A stretch of DNA of 19,860 nt. It comes from JBAZCO01 sp041654915 (GTDB taxonomy: Bacteria; Bacillota; Clostridia; Christensenellales; DTU072). This document shows positions 1 to 8,326 of this stretch, piece by piece. Under the pieces are notes generated by a model. It saw only the letters and a program-made list of their open reading frames with translations. It was not told the origin of the DNA and searched no databases. The position numbers were made by a program, and so were the translations under genes. Within the stretch, counting starts at the first letter, position 1. Each line of letters begins with the position of its first letter. Where the stretch lies: positions 1 to 19,860 of the forward strand of contig JBAZCO010000021.1 of the NCBI GenBank assembly GCA_041654915.1, given 5' to 3'.

Positions 1-1548
1 GAGAATCTTCCCAATTCTGTCGGGATGAGCGTACATCTCGGAAATAACATCATAGCCTGTGCGCTTGAAAATTATCGCCCGTTCGTAGTGTATGGGTATT
101 GCCGATAGCTGCCTAAGCTTGTTATAGCAGTAGTCTTGGCAGACTATCCCCCCCGACTCATTGCCCAAAGACCACATTGTGACGGAGCAAGAGTTTCTGT
201 CACGGTAGTACATTCTTGACACTCTATCCCAAAAATGCGCCCGCCACTTGCGTTTTCCGCTTATCTGACGGTTATATTTTGTGCCGTGGCTCTCAATATC
301 TGCCTCGTCTATCACATATAATCCGTAACGGTCGCAAAGTTCAATAAAAAACGGGTCGGGCGGATAGTGGGCGGTGCGTACCGCATTTATATTGTAATCC
401 TTTATGATTTGCGCATCTCTCTCCCAATCTTCTGGGGTGAGATAATAACCTGTCTTGGGATGGGTGTCGTGGTGGTTTACCCCCCTTAGCTTGATTTTTT
501 CGCCGTTTAGCAAAAAGACGGAGTTTACAATATCTATTGTTCTAAACCCTATTTTTTTCCTAACACATTCCAAAGATGCGCCGTCTTTTTTTATAATTAA
601 AAATAAGTCGTATAATTTAGGCACTTCGGCGTTCCATTCACGCACATCTAGGTTTTTGAAAATAATCTTTGTTTCGCCCTCAGCATCCAATTCTTTCTCT
701 GCAATTAGTCGGATATTGTCATATATTTCTGCCCTTACTATTGCGCCGCCTGGGTTTTTAATATCTAGACTAAGCAATACATCATAGCGCTTATCCGATT
801 GTTTGGCGGTAAAAAAGTCAAAGTCGTGCAAATAAGTTTCTTCACTCTCGTACAAAAGCACATCACGGAATATGCCGTTCATACGGAACATATCTTGGTC
901 CTCCAAATAAGAACCGTTGCACCACTTGCGCACCACCGCAATAAGTTCGTTTGCGCCGTCATTGATAAACGCATCAATATCAAACTCCGCTGTGTTGTGT
1001 GAACCTTCGCTGTAACCTACATAACTGCCGTTAATATATAATTCAAGACAGCCAGAAACTCCCAAAAATGAAAGAATATAATGCTTGGACTTATCTTTAA
1101 TATTAAAAATCTTGCGATATACCCCCGCACTGTTAAATTGTAGTTTGCCCGACAAGTAACTCTTGCCATTGATGTCCTTGCCGTACTTCCCTGCGGGATT
1201 TACCGTGGGAATAATGGGAGGTACAACGGGGAACGGATATTTAACATTGGTATAAAAAGGCGGCTCATACCCTAGCATTTGCCAACAGGAAGGAACGGGA
1301 ACGGTGTCGAAGTTGAGTTTATCGGTGTCCAGCTTGCTTGGAACATCCTCCCCACGCTTATAGTAGACAAAGTCCCACTCGCCATTTAGACAATGCACCC
1401 TGTCACTTTGGTAACGATTGCGGTAATAATCGGCTTTTTTTGCCTTGACTTCGGAGGAAAACGGTATAAAATAACTTCGGGGAAAAAGCTTGTTATCCTC
1501 ATACACTTTAAATGTGCGATAATTTTTACTATTTATGTTGTATATCAT
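1..1548 (-). CDS. lacZ: Beta-galactosidase, GH2 family (LacZ type), N-terminal part, cut by window edge
   Basis: This gene hydrolyses terminal beta-galactosides such as lactose. It has no signal peptide, so it should act in the cytosol. Reading inward from 1548, 516 codons stay open to base 1, so the C-terminal half lies outside. The start is ATG at 1546-1548, five bases after a GGAGG ribosome site. The N-terminal jelly-roll domain is followed by an Ig-like domain and the start of the TIM barrel. Barrel motifs match LacZ closely: RGVNHHD, AVRTAHYPPDP, CDRYGLYVIDEADIESHG, and SLGNESG with the acid/base glutamate at residue 464 (E. coli E461 equivalent). The nucleophile glutamate would lie beyond the window edge. 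A closely related GH2 enzyme is possible, but the motif set is LacZ-like. A palindrome next to the upstream -10 box suggests control by a repressor. Confidence 0.95.
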   Translation of the reverse strand, partial: MIYNINSKNYRTFKVYEDNKLFPRSYFIPFSSEVKAKKADYYRNRYQSDRVHCLNGEWDFVYYKRGEDVPSKLDTDKLNFDTVPVPSCWQMLGYEPPFYTNVKYPFPVVPPIIPTVNPAGKYGKDINGKSYLSGKLQFNSAGVYRKIFNIKDKSKHYILSFLGVSGCLELYINGSYVGYSEGSHNTAEFDIDAFINDGANELIAVVRKWCNGSYLEDQDMFRMNGIFRDVLLYESEETYLHDFDFFTAKQSDKRYDVLLSLDIKNPGGAIVRAEIYDNIRLIAEKELDAEGETKIIFKNLDVREWNAEVPKLYDLFLIIKKDGASLECVRKKIGFRTIDIVNSVFLLNGEKIKLRGVNHHDTHPKTGYYLTPEDWERDAQIIKDYNINAVRTAHYPPDPFFIELCDRYGLYVIDEADIESHGTKYNRQISGKRKWRAHFWDRVSRMYYRDRNSCSVTMWSLGNESGGIVCQDYCYNKLRQLSAIPIHYERAIIFKRTGYDVISEMYAHPDRIGKIL

Positions 1549-1647
1549 TATCCCTCCGTGTTTTTTAAAAAAGTTTGATTGCTACTTGTTTTTTGCGGTT
1601 GTTTAATTTTTGAGTTTAGTTTTATATATTATTTTATTTAACTATAC

Positions 1648-1668
1648 ATTATATTGTATCACGATACA
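1648..1668 (-). promoter_or_regulatory. Candidate lacZ promoter -10 and palindromic operator
   Basis: On the minus strand a TATAAT box lies at 1653-1648. Immediately upstream, at 1655-1668, is a perfect inverted repeat, TGTATC-AC-GATACA. A palindrome between the -10 and -35 positions is a typical repressor site. No good -35 box is seen at 16-18 bases, so the promoter may be weak or need an activator. The leader to the ATG would be about 90 bases. The remaining intergenic DNA, 1549-1790, shows no gene and no clear terminator. Confidence 0.4.
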
Positions 1669-1790
1669 GAGGGGCTTTGCAATAAGTTTCCCTTTGAAAG
1701 CAAAACCTTATCTCCCTAACCCGTTATTTTTTTTATCTCTTTATTATTTTGTGTTGCAAAATTAATTCTCTTCCAATGAAATTCCTCACT

Positions 1791-3362
1791 TTATTCCTCT
1801 GTATGCCCTATGTTTGCGCCCGTTTCCACCGTATTTAAGATATTCGGGTTGATAATATTTGGCTCTTTTGCGCCAATTGTCTTTTCCGTCTTGATTTTTT
1901 TGTTGCCCTTGGCTATACCTATAAGTCCGCCTGCATAAATATTGCCGCTCGTATCAATGTTAAGTTCGCCTTGAATCTCCGTGTTAAGCACTCTAAGTTC
2001 AATGCCCTCTTTTGCAAGCTCATTTTCGCATTTCCCTGCAAAACCGCCCGCTATCACCGATGCGCCCAAAGTGGTAATGCTTATATTCCCATCCGCTATT
2101 ACCGATGAGGTATTGGCGTTCTTGATGTATCCAAATATACCGCCTACATATATTGTGTCTAACAATGTGGTATTTTTAGAGTTGACAACAATATTGCCTG
2201 CACTCCTCAGCCCGTAACTGCTGTCAAAATAAGTTATTCTCAATGGGGTGGAATACCTTTTTTCCATAACGCCGGCAATCCCTCCCAAATATATAAAAAT
2301 AAAATTTTGCGCCTCTAAGTGAATATCCCCCGCACTTTCGGAGTTGGCAAAGGATGCATCCATAACACCGCCTGCGATGCCGCCAACATATAGTTCGCCG
2401 CCGCCGTTGATTGTAAGTGTAATTTGGGAGTTGCACCCTTCAAACAAACTGCGCAAGGGGTTGTCTGTGTTTTCTTTGCGGCTATGCCCGCTAATTTGCC
2501 CAAACAAGCCCCCTATATAATAATATCCTTGCAAGCCCGTGGTAACTTCTGCAGCGCCCTCGGCATAGCAGTTGATAAACCGTGAAAGAGTTGTCCTGTT
2601 GGCAATCACACCGAAATAGTTATTTTCGCTAAGAGTTGTACCACCCCGCACATTTGTTAGCCTAAGCCCCGTTACATAAGCATTGGATGTAGTATCAAAT
2701 AAACCGCCTGAGGCAGACACATCCAAATTTTTTATATCAAAATAGTTGCCGTAAAACGCTCCCCCAAAATTTTTGATGCTTACGGGCGAAGTCAGCAAAA
2801 TATCATTTTTTAAAATATAGCGCTGTTTTGAGTCGGACGGAATAGATTTAAGCCCTTGTTCACTTGTGATATTAACCGCATTAGCGGCGGGAATGATATC
2901 TACTTTATATGTTGTGATTTTGTTGTTTTTATAATAAAAAATTATTTCTGCCGTCGCCCAATCCTCTGTGGCATCGGCTACTAATCTCATCTCTTCCGAT
3001 ACAGAAAGAGCTACCAAATCAGACACAATGGTAACCCTAAACGCAGAATATGACAAACCTTGCATCCAACTTGAATTGAGGCTGACGCCCTCTCCGTCGC
3101 CTCCGACTACGCCGTACTGATATTCGGACACATATAGTATTTTTGTTTGCGGCAAAGGCGGGTTATCCTGTGGTATTAGTATAATAGCCAGTGCCGCTCC
3201 CACGCCAAGCAAGACCACGGCAATGCAACACAAAATTACTACCTTGGCTTTTTTGCTAAGCTTAGAAATGCGAGCAAAAAGCCTTGTTAGTGGGTTTTTA
3301 TCTTTTTCCTCCGTATTGCTGGGGGGAACATCATTAATATCAGATTTTTTATCGGTATTCAT
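1791..3362 (-). CDS. Membrane-anchored GLUG-repeat surface protein
   Basis: This is a 523-residue protein of unknown specific function, probably displayed outside the cell. A charged cytoplasmic tail (about 1-39, rich in Lys, Asp, Glu) leads to one membrane segment at about 40-63. Then comes an extracytoplasmic region with at least six glycine-rich GLUG-like motifs: YYIGGLFG, LYVGGIAG, IYLGGIAG, IYVGGIFG, VIAGGFAG and IYAGGLIG. GLUG repeats are known from bacterial surface and adhesin-like proteins and should form a beta-solenoid. There is no LPXTG motif. An in-frame TTG at 3398 would add 12 residues, but it is part of the -35 box, so ATG at 3360-3362 is chosen. No Shine-Dalgarno site precedes it, and the mRNA is probably leaderless. 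It is transcribed divergently from the LRR array. An adhesion role is inference. Confidence 0.8.
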   Translation of the reverse strand: MNTDKKSDINDVPPSNTEEKDKNPLTRLFARISKLSKKAKVVILCCIAVVLLGVGAALAIILIPQDNPPLPQTKILYVSEYQYGVVGGDGEGVSLNSSWMQGLSYSAFRVTIVSDLVALSVSEEMRLVADATEDWATAEIIFYYKNNKITTYKVDIIPAANAVNITSEQGLKSIPSDSKQRYILKNDILLTSPVSIKNFGGAFYGNYFDIKNLDVSASGGLFDTTSNAYVTGLRLTNVRGGTTLSENNYFGVIANRTTLSRFINCYAEGAAEVTTGLQGYYYIGGLFGQISGHSRKENTDNPLRSLFEGCNSQITLTINGGGELYVGGIAGGVMDASFANSESAGDIHLEAQNFIFIYLGGIAGVMEKRYSTPLRITYFDSSYGLRSAGNIVVNSKNTTLLDTIYVGGIFGYIKNANTSSVIADGNISITTLGASVIAGGFAGKCENELAKEGIELRVLNTEIQGELNIDTSGNIYAGGLIGIAKGNKKIKTEKTIGAKEPNIINPNILNTVETGANIGHTEE

Positions 3363-3369
3363 ATTACCA

Positions 3370-3398
3370 ATTATAGTATATTTATTAATTTTTTTCAA
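3370..3398 (-). promoter_or_regulatory. Promoter of the GLUG gene, predicted leaderless
   Basis: Minus strand: -35 TTGAAA at 3398-3393, a 17-base spacer, then a consensus TATAAT at 3375-3370. Seven bases separate the -10 from the ATG at 3362, so transcription should start at or next to the start codon. It is back to back with the promoter at 3465-3493. Confidence 0.7.
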
Positions 3399-3464
3399 TA
3401 TAAAATTATTAATCTATAAATCTTTAATAAATACATTAATTTTTACTTTATATTAAGCACACTA

Positions 3465-3493
3465 TTGACAAATTTAATAAGATGTTATATTTT
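3465..3493 (+). promoter_or_regulatory. Promoter of LRR array gene 1, predicted leaderless
   Basis: A consensus -35 TTGACA lies at 3465-3470, followed by a 17-base spacer and TATTTT at 3488-3493. TATATT at 3486-3491 is an alternative -10. Six bases follow before ATG at 3500, so the predicted start of transcription is the A of the ATG. There is no room for a ribosome-binding site. Confidence 0.65.
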
Positions 3494-3499
3494 ATTATT

Positions 3500-4981
3500 A
3501 TGGATAAGTTTATAATTTTATTGAGGAGTAAAGCTTTTAAAATTACTATAAGCATTCTACTTGTATTAATACTTGTTGTCACAGGCATATTAGTTATACT
3601 TATAAACAGGGATAATATTATAGTTAGTCAAAAGCAGGTATTTTTTCTATATTTGGAAGGCTTTGACGAAAGGAATATCGAGAAGGTTGCCGAGGCGCTA
3701 TTCCCAAAAGACTCCGATGAATATAATGATTTTATCATTAATAACGGCGACTTATTTGATAATATAGATGGTGAACCGCCCTTAGGCACGCTTATGGCAA
3801 ACGGCACGCTTGATAGGTTTGAACCACTAACTAATGGTGTTTCATATAGGATTTTTGGTTATTATAATGAAAATTATATTACGATATATCCAACTTTTTA
3901 CAAGCACAAAGGACGATGGTATCTTAACGATAACTTTGGCAAACAATCGGCATATGAAATTCATTCTAATTCTGGACCTAATCCTAGACTTCCAATACTG
4001 CAACTAACTCAAGCAGAAAAAGCAGATTTTGCTAATAATAACGGCGTTTATAAGCGCTATGTTGTTGAAAGCGGCAAAGAGATTAGCTCTAATACATTTA
4101 GAGGATGCACCTATCTAAACGAAATTGTGTTGCCAAGCAATATTAAAAATATTCACGCAGGGTGGTTTGGAGATTGCAAAAATCTTGTTGCAATAACTTT
4201 TGACGGAACTCCTGCAAACTTTGTATCAAAAGACGGAGTAGTTTACACAAAAAACCAAAAGACTCTTGTAGTTTTCCCCCTTGGCAAGGGGATGGCGCAA
4301 GGCTCTCCCGAAGGGGAGTTTCATATTCCTAGCACCGTAACCACCATTGGAGAATATGCTTTTACCTATTACAGCGGACAAATCAAAAAAATAGTGTTTC
4401 CTTCATCTGTAAAGGTTATTGGCGAAGGAGCTTTTAACCGTGCTTTTAATGCCTCAAACTACTCCGTAGAACTAAACGACGGACTAGAAAAAATAGGCTC
4501 ATCCGCTTTTGATAGCGTGCTTCTCTCCCAAATAACCATACCCCAAAGCGTAACAGAAATAGGTAGCGAAGCATTTATGAATGCGGCTAATCTCTACCAA
4601 ATAGACTTTCACCCAAACAGCGCACTAAAAAGCATTGGCTATGCCGCTTTTGAGAATGCGGAAAATTTGCTAGAGATAACTATTCCAAAAGGAGTAACCA
4701 AAATAGACAATTGGTTGTTTAGAAATTGTTATAGACTACATACCGTTGTCTTGCATAATAATGTCAAATCTATTGGAAGGAGCTCTTTTGAAAAATGTTA
4801 TAGCTTGAACGAGCTGTACATACCTAAAAGTGTAACAGGTGTAGGTATAAGTGCGTTTCAAGCGGCATACAACACAACTTTGTATATTGAAGCGCCGTCA
4901 CAACCCTCGGGCTGGAATACTGCTTGGAATATGGGCTATTCTCAAACACCCGTTTGGGGGGTAGCTTTTCCCAAGTCATAA
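3500..4981 (+). CDS. LRR array gene 1: anchored NTF2-like + BspA-type LRR protein
   Basis: This is a 493-residue surface protein of the BspA-like (LRR_5) type. Residues 12-36 are a membrane anchor without a clear cleavage site. Residues about 44-146 look like a small NTF2/DUF4878-like domain, with a FPKDSDEY motif at 68-75 and GRWYL at 138-142. From about residue 184, ten or so 22-24-residue repeats of the pattern IGxxAFxxxxxLxxIxIPxxVxx follow. One is interrupted by the DGVVYTKNQ insert usual in BspA proteins. The end is a Trp-rich cap, PSGWNTAWN...PVWG. An upstream in-frame ATG at 3482 is possible. I prefer 3500 because it fits the promoter and aligns with the MDK start of array gene 4. Gene 2 follows after 14 bases. 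BspA-like LRRs are known in adhesion; the ligand here is unknown. Confidence 0.85.
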   Translation: MDKFIILLRSKAFKITISILLVLILVVTGILVILINRDNIIVSQKQVFFLYLEGFDERNIEKVAEALFPKDSDEYNDFIINNGDLFDNIDGEPPLGTLMANGTLDRFEPLTNGVSYRIFGYYNENYITIYPTFYKHKGRWYLNDNFGKQSAYEIHSNSGPNPRLPILQLTQAEKADFANNNGVYKRYVVESGKEISSNTFRGCTYLNEIVLPSNIKNIHAGWFGDCKNLVAITFDGTPANFVSKDGVVYTKNQKTLVVFPLGKGMAQGSPEGEFHIPSTVTTIGEYAFTYYSGQIKKIVFPSSVKVIGEGAFNRAFNASNYSVELNDGLEKIGSSAFDSVLLSQITIPQSVTEIGSEAFMNAANLYQIDFHPNSALKSIGYAAFENAENLLEITIPKGVTKIDNWLFRNCYRLHTVVLHNNVKSIGRSSFEKCYSLNELYIPKSVTGVGISAFQAAYNTTLYIEAPSQPSGWNTAWNMGYSQTPVWGVAFPKS

Positions 4982-4995
4982 AAAAGGTACTGAGT

Positions 4996-6572
4996 ATGAA
5001 AAAAATTAACAAAATACTAGCAATCAAATATTTTATGTTGGCGCTTTCAGTACTTTCGTTAGTCATAATTTCTGTCATAAGCGTAGCGGTACTGCTTTTC
5101 AATTCAGATGAAATTGTAAAAACGCCAAAACAAGTGCTGCTTGCACATCGGGACGCATTTTACGCAAGGGATATCGAGGGGGTAGCCTTAACTCTATACC
5201 CCAAAGGCTCACAAGAATATATTAATTTTATGCAAAACAGCGAAGATTGGTTTGACGAGGATTTCCCCCCTTACCCAAAGGATTCCTCCATTAAAGAGAG
5301 CGAGTTCTTTTATCCGTTAAGTGGCGAGGTTATAGGATTTGAGAATAACTTAGTGGGAAAAATAATATCTTTCAAGATGTACCCCGATATACATTACGGC
5401 AACATGCAGGAGGCTCAGGCTATCTTAATGTTAGAAGATGAAAACAAAAATATACATTATGCATCAGCGCTGATACCTTTCAAAAAAATTGACGGACGCT
5501 GGTATTTGCACGAAAGCTTTAGCGATTATTCGCTGGTGGACTATCCGGGGATTGTGAAGGCGATGCAAAATCCGTATCTCGATAAAGTTAAGCCGCTACC
5601 AAACACATTTCCGCTTAGACTAAACGCAGCGCAAAAGACCGAATACAGCACAAATAACGGACAATACAAAACTCACATCGTAAAAGAAAATGAATATATA
5701 GATTGGGAAAGCTTTATAGATTGTGCATATCTGCACGAGATTGTCTTGCCAAGCAATACCAACTATATTGACCCTAATAACTTCTTACAATTAACTAGCC
5801 TTACCGCAATTAAGTTTGACGGTGAGTCTAGCCTATTCACTGCGTTAGACGGTGTGGTGTATAATAAAGATATGACCACTCTGGTTTTGTTTCCAAGAGG
5901 CAAGGGGGCGGCACAAGGCTCTCCTCAAGGTGAGTTTCATATTCCTAACACCGTAACGACTATTGGAGAAAAGGCTTTTATGCATTACGAGGGGCAAATC
6001 AAAAAAATAGTCTTTCCTTCATCTGTAAAGGTTATTGGCGACGGAGCTTTTCGCCATGCTTTTAATACTTCAGACTACTCCGTAGAGCTAAATGACGGAC
6101 TAGAAAAAATAGGCGCATCCGCTTTTGATAGCGTGCTTCTCTCCCAAATAACCATACCGCAAAGCGTAACAGAAATAGGGAACGAGGCATTTATCAATGC
6201 GGCTAATCTCTACCAAATTAACTTTCACCAAAACAGCGCACTAAAAGCATTGGCTTTGGAGCTTTTGAGAATGCGGAAAATTTGCTTGAGATAACTATTC
6301 CAAAAGGAGTAACCAAAATAGACAATTGGTTGTTTAGAAATTGCTATAATCTGCACACCGTTGTTTTGCATAGTAACATACAGTCTATTGGAAGAAACTC
6401 TTTTGAAAAATGTTATAGCTTGACCGAGCTAGATATACCCAAAAGTGTAACAAGTGTAGGTATGAGTGCATTTCAAGCGGCATACTCACTAACACTTAAC
6501 ATAGCGTCACCCGAGCAAACTAATACTTGGGATAAAGATTGGAGTTTAGGGTATCCAAATGCGAAAAAATAG
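4996..6572 (+). pseudogene. LRR array gene 2: frameshifted anchored NTF2-like + BspA-type LRR gene
   Basis: This paralogue of gene 1 would encode about 525 residues, but the frame breaks at an A run at 6243-6246. The matching site in gene 1 (4627-4631) has five A, and the one in gene 3 (7786-7791) has six. Here there are four, so one base seems lost. As read, the protein ends at 6294 after 432 residues, lacking the last LRRs and the cap. The downstream frame then continues the homology to 6572. The start is ATG at 4996, with a weak AAGG nine bases upstream. An N-terminal anchor (about 10-34) is followed by the NTF2-like domain (LYPKGSQEY, GRWYL) and LRRs. The restored C-terminus (TNTWDKDWSLGYPNAKK) lacks the PVWG end of its siblings. 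A sequencing error or slippage-based switching cannot be excluded. Confidence 0.8.
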
Positions 6573-6616
6573 TTGCCTAAATTCATAATATTTGAATATT
6601 AGTAAGGGTAGTAACA

Positions 6617-8140
6617 ATGCAAAGCAAAAAAAATATTTTACAAAATACACTATTTAGCAAAATCTTAGTTGGCATAATGCTATTAACAATTGTTGCTGCA
6701 ACGGTTGGTGTATTGCATGCAAACAGCTGTAAAATTGCACAATCACCCAAACAGGTCTTAACTTCCTACATTGATGCTATTATCGAGGAAAATCTTGAAG
6801 AATTTGCAGCTAGCTTTTATCCAAAAGGCTCACCAGAGTATAAAGAACTCCTCGTTGAGCGCAGCGATATATTTCCCATTGATGTGGATGGGATAGGAGA
6901 TGAGTTTTTTTGTGAAGTTGTATCGTTTAAAATGAACGGAAAGCTTGGGAATAATCTTTGGGGCGCAGAGGCTGTTTATAATTATTTAAATATTGACGGT
7001 ACTCATACATATTATGAAACAGAAGTTCCTTTTATTAAAATAGACAAACATTGGTTCTTACACAAAGAATATCAAGATTATTTTCCTTTGGATTTTCCGA
7101 GCATTGCTCATATGCTTGCTAATCCTATTCCCAGCCAACCTAAAGACGCTATTCCGCTACGATTGACGGCAAAACAAAAAACAGAATACAGCACAGATAA
7201 CGGACAATACAAAACTCACATCGTAAAAGAAAATGAATATGTTGACCACGAAACTTTTGTTGGTTGCAACCATCTTCACAAAATTATTTTGCCAAGCAAT
7301 ACCATTGATATTGAGCCTGATAACTTTTTACAATTAACCAGCCTTACCGCAATTAAGTTTGACGGTGAATCTAGCCTATTCACTGCGTTAGACGGTGTGG
7401 TGTATAATAAAGATATGACCACTCTGGTTTTATTTCCACGAGGCAAGGGGGTAGCGCAAGGCTCTCCCCAAGGTGAATTTCATATTCCTAACACCGTAAC
7501 CACCATTGGAGAAAAGGCTTTTACACATTACAACGGGCAAATCAAAAAAATACTGTTTCCTTCATCTGTAAAGGTTATTAGCGACGGCGCTTTTTGCCGT
7601 GCTTTTAATACTTCAGACTACTCCGTAGAACTAAACGATGGACTAGAAAAAATAGGCGCATCCGCTTTTGATAGTATGCTTATCTCCCGAATAACCATAC
7701 CGCAAAGCGTAACAGAAATAGGGAACGAGGCATTTATTAATGCGGCTAATCTCTACCAAATTAACTTTCACCAAAACAGCGCACTAAAAAACATTGGCTA
7801 TGCCGCTTTTGAGAATGCGGAAAATTTGCTAGAGATAACTATTCCAAAAGGAGTAACCAAAATAGACAATTGGTTGTTTAAAAATTGTTATAGCCTGCAC
7901 ACCGTTGTTTTGCATAGTAACATACAGTCTATTGGAAGAAACTCTTTTGAAAAATGTTACAGCTTGACCGAGCTGTATATACCCAAAAGTGTAACAAGCG
8001 TAGGTATTAATGCGTTTCAAGCGGCATACAACTTGACTTTGTATATTGAAGCGCCGTCACAACCTTCGGGCTGGAATACTGCTTGGAATATGGGCTATTC
8101 TCAAACACCTGTTTGGGGGGCAGCTTTTCCCAAACAATAA
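6617..8140 (+). CDS. LRR array gene 3: anchored NTF2-like + BspA-type LRR protein
   Basis: This 507-residue paralogue has a membrane anchor at about 14-34 and an NTF2-like domain at about 45-150 (FYPKGSPEY at 67-75; HWFL near 145). About ten BspA-type LRRs and the Trp cap PSGWNTAWN...PVWG follow. AAGGG eight bases before the ATG can serve as ribosome site. A weak TTGCCT (6573-6578) with TATTAG (6597-6602) in the 44-base gap after gene 2 could be an extra promoter. The middle of the LRR domain is nearly identical in DNA to gene 2, while the last part matches gene 1, so it is a mosaic. Its NTF2-like part differs strongly from both. It is the last gene of the first unit. Confidence 0.85.
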   Translation: MQSKKNILQNTLFSKILVGIMLLTIVAATVGVLHANSCKIAQSPKQVLTSYIDAIIEENLEEFAASFYPKGSPEYKELLVERSDIFPIDVDGIGDEFFCEVVSFKMNGKLGNNLWGAEAVYNYLNIDGTHTYYETEVPFIKIDKHWFLHKEYQDYFPLDFPSIAHMLANPIPSQPKDAIPLRLTAKQKTEYSTDNGQYKTHIVKENEYVDHETFVGCNHLHKIILPSNTIDIEPDNFLQLTSLTAIKFDGESSLFTALDGVVYNKDMTTLVLFPRGKGVAQGSPQGEFHIPNTVTTIGEKAFTHYNGQIKKILFPSSVKVISDGAFCRAFNTSDYSVELNDGLEKIGASAFDSMLISRITIPQSVTEIGNEAFINAANLYQINFHQNSALKNIGYAAFENAENLLEITIPKGVTKIDNWLFKNCYSLHTVVLHSNIQSIGRNSFEKCYSLTELYIPKSVTSVGINAFQAAYNLTLYIEAPSQPSGWNTAWNMGYSQTPVWGAAFPKQ

Positions 8141-8191
8141 ATTGCAGCTCCCCGCCGCCAACAAAACTTTTAGCGGTAATAGCTTAGTCCA

Positions 8192-8220
8192 TAACGGTTT
8201 AACCTATGTTTGCCTTGAAA
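8192..8220. repeat. 29-bp direct repeat, copy 1, between array genes 3 and 4
   Basis: This copy runs from TAACGGTTT to CCTTGAAA and matches 8250-8278 at 26 of 29 positions. The two copies are separated by exactly 29 bases. The gap between genes 3 and 4 (8141-8326) holds no gene. Its 29-base middle part can form a weak hairpin (CACC/GGTG stem at 8229-8243 followed by TTTT) that might act as a poor terminator. Confidence 0.75.
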
Positions 8221-8249
8221 GATTGAAACACCCAAAAATGGTGGTTTTG

Positions 8250-8278
8250 TAACGATTCAACCTATGTTTACCTTGAAA
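8250..8278. repeat. 29-bp direct repeat, copy 2, just upstream of the array gene 4 promoter
   Basis: This is the second copy of the repeat at 8192-8220, with three transitions. It ends 13 bases before the -35 box at 8292. That position suits a binding site for a regulator of genes 4-6. This role is inference. Confidence 0.75.
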
Positions 8279-8291
8279 ATAACATTACCTC

Positions 8292-8320
8292 TTGACAAAA
8301 CAATAAATATATAATATTTT
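8292..8320 (+). promoter_or_regulatory. Promoter of LRR array gene 4, predicted leaderless
   Basis: A consensus -35 TTGACA lies at 8292-8297, followed by a 17-base spacer, TATTTT at 8315-8320, six bases, then ATG at 8327. The spacing and the -10/start segment match the gene 1 promoter almost base for base. An overlapping TATAAT at 8310-8315 would still leave a leader of only about five bases. Confidence 0.65.
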
Positions 8321-8326
8321 ATTAAT

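Noticed and set aside
1393..1578. Plus-strand open frame of 61 codons
   Set aside because: It is antisense to the start of lacZ, has no ribosome site, and looks like no known protein. Other short frames opposite or inside the LRR, sbcC-like and sialidase-like genes were dropped for the same reason.
6243..6246. Programmed -1 frameshifting in array gene 2
   Set aside because: The site CTAAAAGC is a poor slippery sequence, no clear stimulating hairpin was seen, and paralogues have longer A runs in one continuous frame. A deletion fits better.
8192..8278. A CRISPR-like look: 29-base repeat, 29-base gap, 29-base repeat, with GATTGAAAC after copy 1
   Set aside because: There are only two units, the GATTGAAAC end is not kept after copy 2, and no cas genes are in the window. 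A regulatory repeat is simpler.
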